A DNA stretch of 64,000 bases. Source: Neoroseomonas oryzicola (GTDB lineage Bacteria > Pseudomonadota > Alphaproteobacteria > Acetobacterales > Acetobacteraceae). Position 1 is the stretch's first letter, and every line of letters begins with the position of its first letter. The translations under genes were made by a program, and so were the position numbers. The DNA lies in the NCBI RefSeq assembly GCF_012163135.1, contig NZ_JAAVUP010000003.1, positions 90,283-154,282 of the forward strand. Reading direction: 5' to 3'. Positions 25,178 through 35,972 of this stretch are shown here, piece after piece. A model generated the notes under the pieces. The model was given only the letters and a program-made list of their open reading frames with translations, was not told the origin of the DNA and searched no databases.

Positions 25178-26922
25178 GCAACCACGACACGACGAGCCGG
25201 CTGAGCCGGCGCAACATGCTGCTAGGCGGCGTTGCCGCGATCGGCGCAACGATCCATACGGCACAGGCGCAGCAGCGCCCGGCCACGTCCGCGCCGGCGC
25301 AACGCCCGGCGCAACCTGCCGCCGGCGGCCAGAGCCGCCCGCCCAACATCCTGGTGATCATGGGCGACGATGTCGGGTGGAACAACATCGGCGCTTACCA
25401 CCAGGGCATCATGGCGGGCCGCACGCCGAACCTCGACCGCCTGGCCGCCGAGGGCATGCGCTTCACCGACTACTATGCCGAGGCCTCCTGCACCGCGGGC
25501 CGCGCCAATTTCATCACGGGCGAGATCCCGCTGCGGACCGGCCTGACGACGGTCGGCCAGGCCGGCGCCGATGTCGGCATCCCTGCCCAGGCCTGCACCA
25601 TCGCGACCGCGCTGAAGGCGCTGGGCTACAAGACGGGGCAGTTCGGCAAGAACCACCTCGGCGACCTCAACAAATACCTGCCGACCCTGCACGGCTTCGA
25701 CGAGTTCTTCGGCTACCTCTACCACCTCGACGCCATGTCGGATCCCTACTGGTATTCCTTCCCGCGCGACCGCTGGGACCAGATCGGCCCGCGCAACCTC
25801 GTGCATTCCTGGGCGACCGACGCCGACGACGCGACGGAGATGCCGCGCTGGGGCCGCATCGGCAAGCAGCGCATCGTGGACGAGGGTCCGCTGCCGCCCT
25901 TCCCGAACATGGAAGGCCGGCAGAACTGGGTCGCCGGCCGGCCGGGCAAGTACAACATGGAGACCTTCGACGAAGTCCTGGTGGACAACAGCAAGCGCTT
26001 CATGGACGAGTCCAAGCGCGAGGGAAAGCCGTTCTTCATCTGGCACAACACCACGCGCATGCACATCTGGACGTTCCTCTCGCCGCGCTACCAGCAGGAG
26101 ATGAACGCCGAGACGCGCTTCGGCCTCTATGAGGCCGGCATGAAGCAGATGGACGACAACATCGGCGCGCTGCTCGAGCATCTCGAGGCGATCGGCGAGA
26201 AGGACAACACCATCGTCATCTTCACCACCGACAACGGCGCCGAGGTCTTCACCTGGCCCGATGGCGGGATGACGCCCTTCCGCGCCACGAAGGGCACGAT
26301 CTACGAAGGCGGCTTCCGCGTGCCGGCGATCATCCGCTGGCCCGGCCAGATCCAGCCGGGCAGGGTCGAGAACGGGATCTTCTCCGGCCTTGATTGGTTC
26401 CCGACGCTCCTCGCCGCTGCCGGCAACCCGAACATCAAGGACCAGTTGCGCGCCGGCACGACGCTGAACGGGCGCCAGTACAAGAACCATCTCGACGGCT
26501 ACAACCAGATCGACCTGTTGCGCGGGCGCGGGCCATCCGCGCGCCACGAGATCTTCTACTTCGGCGGACCCACGCTCGGCGCGCTGCGCGTGGACGACTT
26601 CAAGTTCATCTTCTACCAGCAGCCCAACGGATGGCCGGGCGAGCGGCTGACGACCGACATGCCGATCATGATCAACCTCCGGCAGGATCCGTTCGAGCGA
26701 ACGCCCTCGGTCCGTGGCGAGAGTCTCAACAATTCGGGCGCCGGCTACCTCAACGACTTCTACGCCCGCGAGTTCTGGCGCTTCGTCGAGGTCCAGCGCC
26801 TGGTCGCCGAACTCGCGCAGACCGCCGTCGAGTTCCCGCCGATGCAGGACCCGGCCTCGTTCAACCTCGACGCGGTCAAGCGCCAGGTCGAGCAGATGAT
26901 CCGGAACCAGCGGGGGCAGTAG
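25174..26922 (+). CDS. Tat-exported type I sulfatase (arylsulfatase family)
   Basis: The 582-residue protein has a Tat signal (SRRNMLLGGVAAIGATIHT). After a Pro/Gln/Ala linker comes ILVIMGDDVGWNN with the calcium ligands Asp65 and Asp66, then the modification site CTAGR at residues 106-110, a variant of C-x-P/A-S-R. GKNHLGD, TTDNGAE and ATKGTIYEGGFRVP supply the other active-site residues. It should cleave sulfate esters in the periplasm once Cys106 has become formylglycine. Folded export by Tat fits cytosolic modification by the adjoining FGE. The substrate is unknown. Confidence 0.95.
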   Translation: MSNHDTTSRLSRRNMLLGGVAAIGATIHTAQAQQRPATSAPAQRPAQPAAGGQSRPPNILVIMGDDVGWNNIGAYHQGIMAGRTPNLDRLAAEGMRFTDYYAEASCTAGRANFITGEIPLRTGLTTVGQAGADVGIPAQACTIATALKALGYKTGQFGKNHLGDLNKYLPTLHGFDEFFGYLYHLDAMSDPYWYSFPRDRWDQIGPRNLVHSWATDADDATEMPRWGRIGKQRIVDEGPLPPFPNMEGRQNWVAGRPGKYNMETFDEVLVDNSKRFMDESKREGKPFFIWHNTTRMHIWTFLSPRYQQEMNAETRFGLYEAGMKQMDDNIGALLEHLEAIGEKDNTIVIFTTDNGAEVFTWPDGGMTPFRATKGTIYEGGFRVPAIIRWPGQIQPGRVENGIFSGLDWFPTLLAAAGNPNIKDQLRAGTTLNGRQYKNHLDGYNQIDLLRGRGPSARHEIFYFGGPTLGALRVDDFKFIFYQQPNGWPGERLTTDMPIMINLRQDPFERTPSVRGESLNNSGAGYLNDFYAREFWRFVEVQRLVAELAQTAVEFPPMQDPASFNLDAVKRQVEQMIRNQRGQ

Positions 26923-27005
26923 CGCACCCGGTTCGGACGCGGAGCGTGCGACGACGGCGCCGGGCGGGATCGCTCGGCGCCGCGTCGCCGGCCGCGCGAC
27001 GTCCC

Positions 27006-27029
27006 GGTGCCCGGTTGCCACTGGGCACC
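27006..27029 (+). terminator. Hairpin between sulfatase and HAD genes
   Basis: GGTGCCC (27006-27012) and GGGCACC (27023-27029) form a 7-bp perfect stem with a 10-base loop, in the 141-base spacer. It may partly terminate or protect the sulfatase mRNA 3' end. There is no U-run. Confidence 0.4.
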
Positions 27030-27063
27030 CAGCCGTGCCGGAGAGCGATGAGCAAGGGGAGCG

Positions 27064-28077
27064 ATGAGAATGACGACAGCCGAAGGTGTCGCCGGCGCGC
27101 ACCGCCGCGCCCTCCTGGCGCTGGGCGGCGCCGCTCTGCTCGCTCCACGTCTCGCCGACGCGCAAACCGATCCGCTGCCGTCCTGGCGCAGCGGACCTCG
27201 GAAGCAGGCGCTGCTCGACTTCGTCGGCGCCGTCACGCGTGAGGGGGCGGCGGACTTCGTGCGGCCTGCCGATCGCATCGCCGTCTTCGACAATGACGGC
27301 ACGCTCTGGGTGGAGCAGCCGGCCTATACTCAGGTATTCTTCGTCCTCGACCGCGTTCGCGAACTCGCGCCTCGTCATCCGGAATGGCAGCAGGATCCGG
27401 TCTTCCGCGCCGCCGTCGCGGGCGACATGGCGGGCGTGGCCGCCGCCGGCGTGCCGGGATTGCTGAAGCTCGCCGGCGCGGCCCAGGCGGGCAACAGCCC
27501 CGAGGAGTTCCAGCGCATCGCCGCGTCGTGGTTCGGCGCGGCGCGCGACCATCGCTGGCGCAGGCCGTTCACGGAACTGACCTACCAGCCGATGCTGGAA
27601 GTGCTGGCCTTCCTGCGTGCCAGAGGTTTCACGACCTTCATCGTCACCGGCGGCGGCGTGGAGTTCGTGCGTGCCATCTCCGCTGCCACCTACGGCGTGC
27701 CGCCGCATCAGGTTGTCGGCTCGACCTTCGCGCTCAAGGCGGAGGACCAGGGCGGCCGAATCGTTCTGATGCGCGAGCCGCATGTGGACTTCATCGACGA
27801 CGGTCCTGGCAAGCCGGTCGGCATCGCCCGCCAGATCGGCGCGCGCCCGATCATCGCTTTCGGCAATTCCGACGGCGACTACGAGATGCTGCGCTACACG
27901 ACGGAAGGCAGCGGTCGCCGCCTCGCCATGATCGTGCGCCATGACGATGCCGAACGCGAATTCGCCTATGACCGCGAAAGCCATGTCGGCCGTCTGGCGC
28001 GCGCGCTGGACGAGGCGCCGGCGCGCGGCTGGCAGGTGATCTCCATGCGTGAGGACTGGTCGCGCGTCTTTCCCTGA
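27064..28077 (+). CDS. Exported HAD-superfamily phosphatase
   Basis: The 337-residue protein starts with a Tat/Sec-like leader (AHRRALLALGGAALLAPRLADAQ). HAD motif I is VFDNDGTLW with Asp76 and Asp78. Motif II is FIVTGGG. Motifs III and IV are in KPVGIARQIGARPIIAFGNSDGDYEML. It resembles phosphoserine-phosphatase-like and acid phosphatases often annotated beside sulfatases. It likely dephosphorylates a small substrate in the periplasm, probably in the same scavenging role as the sulfatase upstream. AGGGGAG precedes the ATG. Confidence 0.88.
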   Translation: MRMTTAEGVAGAHRRALLALGGAALLAPRLADAQTDPLPSWRSGPRKQALLDFVGAVTREGAADFVRPADRIAVFDNDGTLWVEQPAYTQVFFVLDRVRELAPRHPEWQQDPVFRAAVAGDMAGVAAAGVPGLLKLAGAAQAGNSPEEFQRIAASWFGAARDHRWRRPFTELTYQPMLEVLAFLRARGFTTFIVTGGGVEFVRAISAATYGVPPHQVVGSTFALKAEDQGGRIVLMREPHVDFIDDGPGKPVGIARQIGARPIIAFGNSDGDYEMLRYTTEGSGRRLAMIVRHDDAEREFAYDRESHVGRLARALDEAPARGWQVISMREDWSRVFP

Positions 28078-28098
28078 CCTGCTGCCGGAGGACGTCCC

Positions 28099-28653
28099 AT
28101 GAAGGCCCTGACGCGCGCCCTGCTCGATGGTGCGATGGTCGTGCTGCCGATCGGTGCCGTGGTGCTTCTGGTGCTGGGCATCTTCAACCGCCTCGAGCGC
28201 GCGGCGGACCCGCTTTCGGGCCCGTTCGGCCACCCCGCGATCGTGGCGGCCGTCGTGCTCACCGTCCTCTGCGCGGCGATCGGCCTGGCGATCCGATCGG
28301 CCGCGGGGCGGCGCACGCGGGAGGTCCTCGAAGCCCTGCTGCTCGAGCGCATCCCCGGATACCGGCTCGCCAAGGCGTTCACCGGCGACGGGCCGCTGCT
28401 CGAGCGGGGTGGCCGCGCGATGCGGCCTGCGCTCGCCGCGATCGAGGAAGGGCAGTGCCCTGCCCTCGTCATGGACGAATTCGCGGATGGCCGGTTGCTG
28501 GTCTTCGTCCCCGGTTCGCCGGCACCGATGTCGGGTGCGGTCTATATCTTCGCGCCCGACAAGGTGGTCCTGCTGGACGTGCCGCTGCTGCCCTTCCTGA
28601 AGGCGATCTCGTCGTGGGGGCTGGGCCTCAGGGAGATCGTGGAGCGGCGTTGA
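28099..28653 (+). CDS. DUF502 family membrane protein
   Basis: The 184-residue protein has two N-terminal membrane helices (GAMVVLPIGAVVLLVLGIFNRL and PAIVAAVVLTVLCAAIGLAI) with a cytoplasmic or periplasmic tail. The tail contains RIPGYRLAKAF, FVPGSPAPMSGAVYIFAPDKVVLLDVPLLPFLKAISSWG, the DUF502 core. GGAGG lies seven bases before the ATG, 21 bases after the HAD stop, so it is the last gene of the FGE operon. Function unknown. Confidence 0.85.
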   Translation: MKALTRALLDGAMVVLPIGAVVLLVLGIFNRLERAADPLSGPFGHPAIVAAVVLTVLCAAIGLAIRSAAGRRTREVLEALLLERIPGYRLAKAFTGDGPLLERGGRAMRPALAAIEEGQCPALVMDEFADGRLLVFVPGSPAPMSGAVYIFAPDKVVLLDVPLLPFLKAISSWGLGLREIVERR

Positions 28654-28689
28654 GGACGGCAGGAAGGGCCGCCCCCCCTCAGATCCCGG

Positions 28690-29796
28690 CTACGCGGGCA
28701 GCGCCGCCATCGGCAGCCCGAGCGCCTGCGCCACCGCCGCATGGGTCACCGCGCCCGCATGCACGTTCACCCCGGCGGCGAGGTGCGGGTTCTCGGCCGC
28801 GGCGCGCTGCCAGCCCTTGTCGGCGATCTGCAGGGTGAAGGGCAACGTCGCGTTGTTCAGCGCGACGGCGGATGTGCGCGCGACCGCGCCGGGCATGTTC
28901 GTCACGCAGTAATGCACCACGCCGTCGACCACGTAGGTCGGTTCGGCATGGGTCGTCGGGCGCGAGGTCTCGAAGCAGCCGCCCTGGTCGATGGCGACGT
29001 CGACCATGACGCTGCCGGGGCGCATGCGCGCCACCGTCTCCCGCGTCACGAGGCGCGGGGCGGCGGCGCCGGGGACGAGGACGGCGCCGATCACGAGGTC
29101 GGCGTCGAGCACGGCGTGCTCGATGGCGTCGCGCGTGGCGAAGAGCGTGTCGACCATGCCGTTGAACTCGACGTCGAGCGCATTGAGCACGCGCGGGTTG
29201 CGGTCGAGCACGGTGACATGGGCGCGCATGCCGTTGGCGATGCGCGCGGCGTTGGATCCGACCACGCCGCCGCCGATGATCGCGACGCGCCCCGAGGGCA
29301 CGCCCGGCACGCCGGCGAGCAGGATGCCCGCGCCGCCGGCCTCCTTTTCCAGGCAATGGGCGCCGACCTGCACGGCCATGCGGCCGGCGACCTCGCTCAT
29401 CGGCGCGAGCAGCGGGAGGCCGCCGGCGGCGTCGGTCACCGTCTCATAGGCGATGGCGGTGCAGCCGGATGCCATCAGCCCCTGCGTCTGGGCCGGGTCG
29501 GGGGCGAGGTGGAGGTAGGTGAACAGCACCTGGCCGGGGCGCAGCCGCGCCCATTCGAAGGGCTGGGGTTCCTTCACCTTCACGATCAGGTCCGCCTCGG
29601 CGAAGACGGTCGCGGCGTCGGGGACGATGCGGGCGCCGGCGGCGGCATAGGCGGCGTCAGGGAAGCCGATGGCGGCGCCGGCATTGGTCTCGACCAGGAC
29701 CTCGTGGCCATGCAGGACGAGCTCGCGGACGGAGCCGGGCACCAGGCCGACGCGGTATTCGTGGACCTTCACTTCCTTGGGCACGCCGACGCGCAT
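28690..29796 (-). CDS. ald: Alanine dehydrogenase
   Basis: The 368-residue enzyme interconverts L-alanine and pyruvate plus ammonia with NAD. The N-terminus [23 protein letters not shown] is diagnostic, followed by [12 protein letters not shown] with the substrate-binding Lys and [10 protein letters not shown]. The NAD site is [20 protein letters not shown]. The AGGAGG before ATG 29796 fixes the start. It converges with the DUF502 gene and stands alone. Confidence 0.96.
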   Translation of the reverse strand: MRVGVPKEVKVHEYRVGLVPGSVRELVLHGHEVLVETNAGAAIGFPDAAYAAAGARIVPDAATVFAEADLIVKVKEPQPFEWARLRPGQVLFTYLHLAPDPAQTQGLMASGCTAIAYETVTDAAGGLPLLAPMSEVAGRMAVQVGAHCLEKEAGGAGILLAGVPGVPSGRVAIIGGGVVGSNAARIANGMRAHVTVLDRNPRVLNALDVEFNGMVDTLFATRDAIEHAVLDADLVIGAVLVPGAAAPRLVTRETVARMRPGSVMVDVAIDQGGCFETSRPTTHAEPTYVVDGVVHYCVTNMPGAVARTSAVALNNATLPFTLQIADKGWQRAAAENPHLAAGVNVHAGAVTHAAVAQALGLPMAALPA

Positions 29797-29884
29797 CGCG
29801 GTCCTCCTGGGTCTTGGTTGGGGGGAGCCTAGACCCAGGACCAACCAATTGCTTGTGGCGACGTGTCAGGACCCCCTGCCACCA

Positions 29885-30349
29885 TCAATGATCGTCCTGG
29901 CGCACCGTATCGGTCGCTAACGGTTCCAGAACCAGCGTGATCTCGTCTGGGTAATAATTGTAGGGCGCTCCGGTTGATTCATCCACCAAGGCGGCGGGCG
30001 CGAAAAGAAGCCAGAAGCCAGACCCAGCGAACAACACCTCGCCGGCGGTGCCGCCTCCCGGGATGGGGAACCCGTAGCGGCGCCTTGTCGGATAGGATGG
30101 GATCGTTCTTTCCGATGTCCGGAAACCGGCAAGATGACAGGAGATCGCGATCGGTTCGCGGGCGCGCCCGATCTCGACATTGGCCGGCGTCGCTGAGATC
30201 GTCGCTTGCAATGATCCGCGCCGTGTTAGTTCGCAGGCGGCACCAGCCGGCTCAGTGCGGATTTGCAGTATTTGTCGGGTACCTTCGAATACAGTTGTGC
30301 AGCTTGCGAGCAGCGGCACGGCGAGCAGTGCCGTCGGCGGTTTCCACAT
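29885..30349 (-). CDS. Small lipoprotein with PEGA-like region
   Basis: The 154-residue protein has a lipoprotein signal with lipobox LLASC (Cys17). After it comes LQIRTEPAGAACELTRRGSLQATI, which resembles a PEGA-type beta-sandwich, then SCHLAGFRTSERTI. A Gly-rich hydrophobic stretch (GGGTAGEVLFAGSGFWLLFAPAALVD) and DESTGAPYNYYPDEITLVLEP follow, resembling the YnbE/OmpA-like lipoproteins with an STGA-Y-YP end. It should be anchored to the outer membrane. Its base composition is lower in GC than its neighbours. The role is unknown. Confidence 0.8.
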   Translation of the reverse strand: MWKPPTALLAVPLLASCTTVFEGTRQILQIRTEPAGAACELTRRGSLQATISATPANVEIGRAREPIAISCHLAGFRTSERTIPSYPTRRRYGFPIPGGGTAGEVLFAGSGFWLLFAPAALVDESTGAPYNYYPDEITLVLEPLATDTVRQDDH

Positions 30350-30590
30350 GCTGCTTGCCTTCGCGTATGGCTCGCCCCGACATCACCCGGATCGCCAGCC
30401 ATCTGACCAGATGACCGTGAGCGTATCGGCGATCCGAGCGCTTGCTCAACGATGACAGTGCCTGGTTAGCACCCGTCACGGCCCATGCGGTGATGGGTCG
30501 TGAGCCTAAGGCGGCGGCAGGGTGTTGACAGGGGCCCTGGCCGGGACCTGCGCGGCCGCTTATGCTCACGCGATCGCGAGCGGGGGCGTC
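30350..30590. other. Spacer with a stem-loop upstream of the acyltransferase gene
   Basis: This divergent spacer carries CACGGCCCAT (30477-30486) and ATGGGTCGTG (30493-30502), a 10-bp stem with one G-T pair and a GCGGTG loop. The rest is moderately lower GC with no gene. A TTG at 30522 opens the acyltransferase frame earlier, but that start has weak support. Confidence 0.4.
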
Positions 30591-31682
30591 GTGACGGGAG
30601 AGGCAGCAGGGCGGGCGCGCCGCGCGGACGGCTATGCGGCGATCCGCATCGGCGCGGCCGTCGCCGTGCTGTTCGGACATTCCTTCGTGCTGACGCGCGG
30701 GACCGATCCGCTGAGCCCGCTGCTCGCTGCGTTCGCGGGCTGGGGCGAGCAGGTCCATGACCTCGCGGTCAATGTCTTCTTCGCGCTGAGCGGCTACCTC
30801 GTCACCCTGTCCTGGTTGCGGCGGGGCAGCCTGGTGTCCTTCGCGGTGGCGCGGGGGCTGCGGATCTGGCCGGGGGCGGTCGCGGCCTGCGTGGTCACGG
30901 TGCTGGCGGGCGCGGCGCTGACCACGCTGCCGCTGGCGGAATACGCGACGGCCGAGGGCACCTGGGCCTTCCTGCTGCGCAATTCCCTGCTGCGGAAGAT
31001 CGCCTTCGAGCTGCCCGGCGTCTTCGAGGCGAATCCCTATCCGCGGGTGGTGAACGGGTCGCTGTGGAGCCTGCCCTACGAATTGCGCTGCTACGCCTAT
31101 GTCGGGCTGCTGGGCGTGGCGGGGATCCTGTCACGGCGGCTGGCGTTCAACCTGCTGCTGGGGGTCATGCTGCTCGACTTCCTGGTGCCCGGGGCGGGGC
31201 TTCTGCCCTTCGGGGAGACCTTCTGGCGTCTGTGGCTGCATTTCGCGGGCGGGGCGGCGCTGGCGGCGAACCGGGACCGCATCCCGCTGCGGGGCGACGT
31301 GCTGCTGGTGCTCGCGGGGCTGGCGGCGGCGGCGTCGCTGTTCGCGCGCGGGCCGGTGCATGCGGTCGCGGCGGCGGCAGCGATGGTCTACGCGGTGCAC
31401 TGGGCGGGCCAGGCGCGGCTGCCGGGCTGGGTCGATCCGGCGCGGCGGGGGGACCTGTCCTACGGGACCTACCTCTATGCCTTCCCGGTGCAGCAGGGGC
31501 TGGTGAGCCTCGACCCCGAGGGCTGGGGCGGCTGGGGGCTGACCCTGGCGAGCCTGCCGGTCGTGCTGGTGCTGGCGGCGCTGTCCTGGCGGTGGGTGGA
31601 GCGCCCGGCGCTGGGCGGGCGGGAGGGCGCGACGGCCGCGATCGTGGGGGCGCTGCGCCGGCTGCGGCCGCTTCGCTCGTAG
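30591..31682 (+). CDS. Acyltransferase family 3 (OafA/YrhL-type) membrane protein
   Basis: The protein of about 363 residues begins with RADGYAAIRIGAAVAVLFGHSFVL, the N-terminal motif with the conserved His (GHS), then VNVFFALSGYLVTLSWLRRGSLVSFAVARGLRIWP, typical of acyltransferase-3 proteins. About ten membrane helices follow, ending DLSYGTYLYAFPVQQ and a last helix WRWVERP. The family moves acetyl or other acyl groups onto envelope or exported glycans. The GTG at 30591 is chosen over the TTG at 30522; neither has a strong ribosome site, so the start is uncertain. Confidence 0.9.
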   Translation: MTGEAAGRARRADGYAAIRIGAAVAVLFGHSFVLTRGTDPLSPLLAAFAGWGEQVHDLAVNVFFALSGYLVTLSWLRRGSLVSFAVARGLRIWPGAVAACVVTVLAGAALTTLPLAEYATAEGTWAFLLRNSLLRKIAFELPGVFEANPYPRVVNGSLWSLPYELRCYAYVGLLGVAGILSRRLAFNLLLGVMLLDFLVPGAGLLPFGETFWRLWLHFAGGAALAANRDRIPLRGDVLLVLAGLAAAASLFARGPVHAVAAAAAMVYAVHWAGQARLPGWVDPARRGDLSYGTYLYAFPVQQGLVSLDPEGWGGWGLTLASLPVVLVLAALSWRWVERPALGGREGATAAIVGALRRLRPLRS

Positions 31683-31706
31683 CCCGGGCCTGCCGGAAGC
31701 AACGCC

Positions 31707-31768
31707 GGCCCGCACCCCCACCCGGCTATCCAGCGACGGCATCCTGGACGGGCAGCCAGGTGCGGGCC
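31707..31768. repeat. GGCCCGC palindromic repeat, copy 3 (inverted)
   Basis: GGCCCGCACCCCCACCCGG on the left and TGCGGGCC on the right bound a core that, read on the minus strand, gives TCCAGGATGCCGTCG, matching TCCAGGATACCGACG of the copy at 36561. It lies between the convergent acyltransferase and DUF486 genes. Confidence 0.65.
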
Positions 31769-31793
31769 GGTGCCGTCCGATCGGAGAAAACCC

Positions 31794-32138
31794 CTACTCG
31801 ACCGGCAGGAAGATGAAGACGACCGCGGCGACGAGGCAGAGGCCGGCGGCGATGAAGTTCCAGCGGATCGTCTCGCCCAGGAAGGCAACGGAGAAGACCG
31901 CGAAGACGGCGAGCGTGATCACCTCCTGCATCACCTTCAGCTGCTGGCCGGTGAAGGTGCCGTAGCCGATCCGGTTGGCCGGGACGGCGAGGCAGTATTC
32001 GAAGAAGGCGATGCCCCAGGAGATCAGGATGGCCAGCCACATCGGCCAGGAAGGCTGCTTGAGGTGGCCGTACCAGGCGAAGGTCATCAGCACGTTGGAG
32101 GCGACGAGCAGCAGGGGCGTGGCGATCCAGGGGCTCAC
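31794..32138 (-). CDS. DUF486 / DMT-like small membrane protein
   Basis: The 114-residue protein has four helices filling nearly its whole length (TPLLLVASNVLMTFAWYG, MWLAILISWGIAFFEYCLAV, EVITLAVFAVFSVAFL, FIAAGLCLVAAVVFIFLPV). The signature PANRIGYGTFTGQQLKVMQEVITL is DUF486, a half-size relative of the drug/metabolite transporter fold. It probably works as a dimer. The substrate is unknown. It is convergent with the acyltransferase gene and divergent from arsC. Confidence 0.92.
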   Translation of the reverse strand: MSPWIATPLLLVASNVLMTFAWYGHLKQPSWPMWLAILISWGIAFFEYCLAVPANRIGYGTFTGQQLKVMQEVITLAVFAVFSVAFLGETIRWNFIAAGLCLVAAVVFIFLPVE

Positions 32139-32222
32139 AGGGGGTCCTCGCGGGTTCCGTCAGGCCGGTCTAGGCGCCTCGGCGCCGCTTGTCGCGGGGC
32201 GGCGGGCGCGGGAGAAACCGGC

Positions 32223-32573
32223 ATGAGCGACGTGACCATCTGGCACAACCCGGGCTGCAGCACCTCGCGCAAGGTGCTCGGCATGATCCGCGAGCGGGGC
32301 TTCGCGCCGCGCATCGTCGAATACCTCAAGACGCCGCCCTCGCGCGCCGAGGTGGTCGAGGCGGCGCGACGGGCGGGCCTGCCGCTGCGCGGGCTGCTGC
32401 GCCAGCGCGGCACGCCCTTCGCGGAGCTGGGACTCGGCGATCCGGGGCTGACGGATGAGCAGTTGCTCGACGCCATCGCGGCCCATCCGGTGCTGATCGA
32501 GCGTCCGGTGGTCTTCGGCCCGCGCGGCGTGCGGCTGTGCCGGCCGGCCGAGGCGGTGTTCGAGGTCCTGTAG
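32223..32573 (+). CDS. arsC: Arsenate reductase (glutaredoxin-coupled ArsC family)
   Basis: The 116-residue thioredoxin-fold protein carries WHNPGCSTSRK with the catalytic Cys12, then VEYLKTPPSRAEV and a C-terminal HPVLIERPVVF, all standard for the glutathione/glutaredoxin-linked arsenate reductases. It reduces arsenate to arsenite in the cytosol. No ars repressor or efflux gene is near, so a housekeeping or YfgD-like role is possible. It converges with the FUSC gene, with a gap of only five bases. Confidence 0.9.
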   Translation: MSDVTIWHNPGCSTSRKVLGMIRERGFAPRIVEYLKTPPSRAEVVEAARRAGLPLRGLLRQRGTPFAELGLGDPGLTDEQLLDAIAAHPVLIERPVVFGPRGVRLCRPAEAVFEVL

Positions 32574-32578
32574 CCGCG

Positions 32579-34599
32579 TCAGGGGACGCCGAGCCCGGCG
32601 AGGGCCTCGGCCGCCGCCATGAGTTGCGCGGCGATGTCGGCGAGGACGGGGTCGTCGCAGCCGGGCGGGGCTGGCGGCAATGCGCCGCCGGCGGCGACGG
32701 CAGCGGCCGCCGCGTCGAACCAGGCGCGCCAGGCGGCGGCGCCGGCCGGATCGCCGGCGGGCTCGGCGAGGCGGAGTGCGGCGATCTGCCCGCCGGCGCG
32801 GCGCAGCGCGGCATCGATGGCGAGCGCGCCGCGGAAGGCCTCGGTCCGCGCGCGGACATGTTCGAGCAGCACGCGCTGGAGCAGCGCCTCGGCCTCGGCG
32901 CTGGTGGCGCCGACCTCGCGGCGCACGGACAGCGAGGTGGCGGCATCGGCCTCGCCCAGGCGTTCGGCGATGCCGAGGGCGGCATAGCGCAGATGCGCCG
33001 CGACGGCGGCGCGCAGCACGGGGTCGAGCCGCTCGCCGGCCCAGTCGGGCCAGAGCGCGACGGCGGCAAGCAGCGCGAGGCCGCCGCCGGCCAGCGTGTA
33101 GCCGGCGCGTTCGAGGCCGATGCGCAGGGCCTCGGCCTGGCCGGGATGGTCGACCTCGAGCAGGACGACGATCACCGCCGTCGCGCCGCCGACATAGGCG
33201 CCGTAGGAGACGCGCCGCAGCGCCGCGGTGGTCGCGGCGAGCGGCAGGAGCACGCCCGCCATCGTCATGGGCGAGGGCAGCAGCAGCGCGATGCCCGCGC
33301 CGAGCAGCGCGCCGGCGAAGGTGCCGCCGGTGCGCTCGGCGGCACGCGCCATGGTCTGGGCCACGTCGGGCTGCAGGGTGAGGATCAGGGAGATCGTCAT
33401 CCAGTAGGCGTGGCCCGCGGGCCAGGGGAGCGTCGCGGCGGTGGCGAGCCCGGCGGCGAGGCCGATCCGCGCGGCGTGGCGCGCCACGGCCGAACGCGGC
33501 GTGAGCTGGGCGCGCAGCGTCGTCCAGGGGGATGGCGGGGCGGGCGGTGCGGGACGGGCGGCGCCTTCCCCGATCGCGGGGGCGGCGGCCTGGGCGAAGG
33601 CGCGCTGCAGGCGGGCGATGATGGGGCGCAGAGGCTCGGCGCCGGGGGCATCCGCGAGGCCGTCGAGGCTGGCCGGATCGGCGCCGGGCCCGGCGGGCAT
33701 GCCGCGCGTCGTTGCCGTGGCGAGCGCCGCCAGCATGGCGCCGAGGCGATCGAGCAGCCGCGCGGCGGCCTCGCGCACCGGCGGGGCGGGATCGCGGCCG
33801 AGGCTGTCGGGCAGGGCGACGAGGGCGTCGAAGGCCTGCTCGGCGGCGTCGAGCCGGGCCCAGACGGGATCGAGCCGGCCGGCGGCGTCGCGCAGCGCCT
33901 CGGCATGCGCGACGGCGCGGGCGCGCGCGACCTCGAGCGAGGCGCGCACCTGGCGGCGATGGGCGCGGGCGTGGCGGAGCCATTCCCCGGACTCCTCGCC
34001 GGGGTGGCGCAGCAAGGCGAGGAGATCGGCCGAAAGGCCCTCGAGGTCGCGCCAGGCCTGGCCCACCGCGGCGCGGGCGGTCTGGAAGGGCCGCAGCCGC
34101 CACAGCAGCACCGTCAGCAGCAGCGCCCAGGCGGCGCCGGCGAGGAAGAGGAGTGCGACCTCGGCCACCGCATCGCCGGCCGTGAGCATGCGCCGCAGGC
34201 CGAGCACGACGACGAGGCAGGACACGGTGCCGAGTTGCAGGCCGGTCGCGCCGACGGCGCGCAGCATCGACAGCGCGAAGATGCCCAGCCCGGCGAGCGC
34301 CGCGGTGACGGCACCGGGGGCGTTGCCGAGCAGGATGCCGTAGCCCGCGTCGATCGCCGCCCCCGCCAGGCCGAAGGCGGCCATGGCGCGCAGCCGGCCC
34401 GGCAGCGGCCCGCCGGGGTCGGCGAGGCAGGTGAGCCAGGCGGCGAGCGCGATCGCCATCAGCCAGGGGGCGTGGATCCATTCGGCGAGCGCGACGAGGC
34501 TCGCGATGGCGATGCCGCTGCGCAGGCCCTCCATGGGGTTCGCCGCGCGCAGGTCGACCGCGAAGGTGGCCGGCAGGCCCTCGTCGCGGCGGGCGCCGG

Positions 34600-34603
<4 letters not shown>
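32579..34603 (-). CDS. FUSC family inner-membrane transporter component
   Basis: The 674-residue protein has two membrane blocks (residues about 20-140 and 375-490), each followed by a long soluble helical part. The second block contains TPRSAVARHAARIGLAAGLATAATL, YWMTISLILTLQPDVAQTMARAAERTGGTFAGALLG, the fusaric-acid-resistance motif. Such proteins export aromatic or amphipathic compounds. The GTG start at 34603 overlaps the TGA of the AmpG-like gene in GTGA, so the two are translationally coupled. An efflux partner (membrane-fusion protein) is not nearby. Confidence 0.88.
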
Positions 34604-35865
<1,262 letters not shown>

Positions 35866-35972
35866 GGGCGCAGGCTGGCAGAAGCCCCGGCGCGCGGCCA
35901 GCATGCGGGCCTTGCCCCGGCGCGCCGCGCCTGGGCAGTATCGGCGCAGGAACGAGGGCAAAGGGGAGCCAC

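Noticed and set aside
25222..28233. 1003-codon minus-strand frame opposite the sulfatase and HAD genes
   Set aside because: Antisense shadow; no domain, and the opposite strand has complete enzyme motifs.
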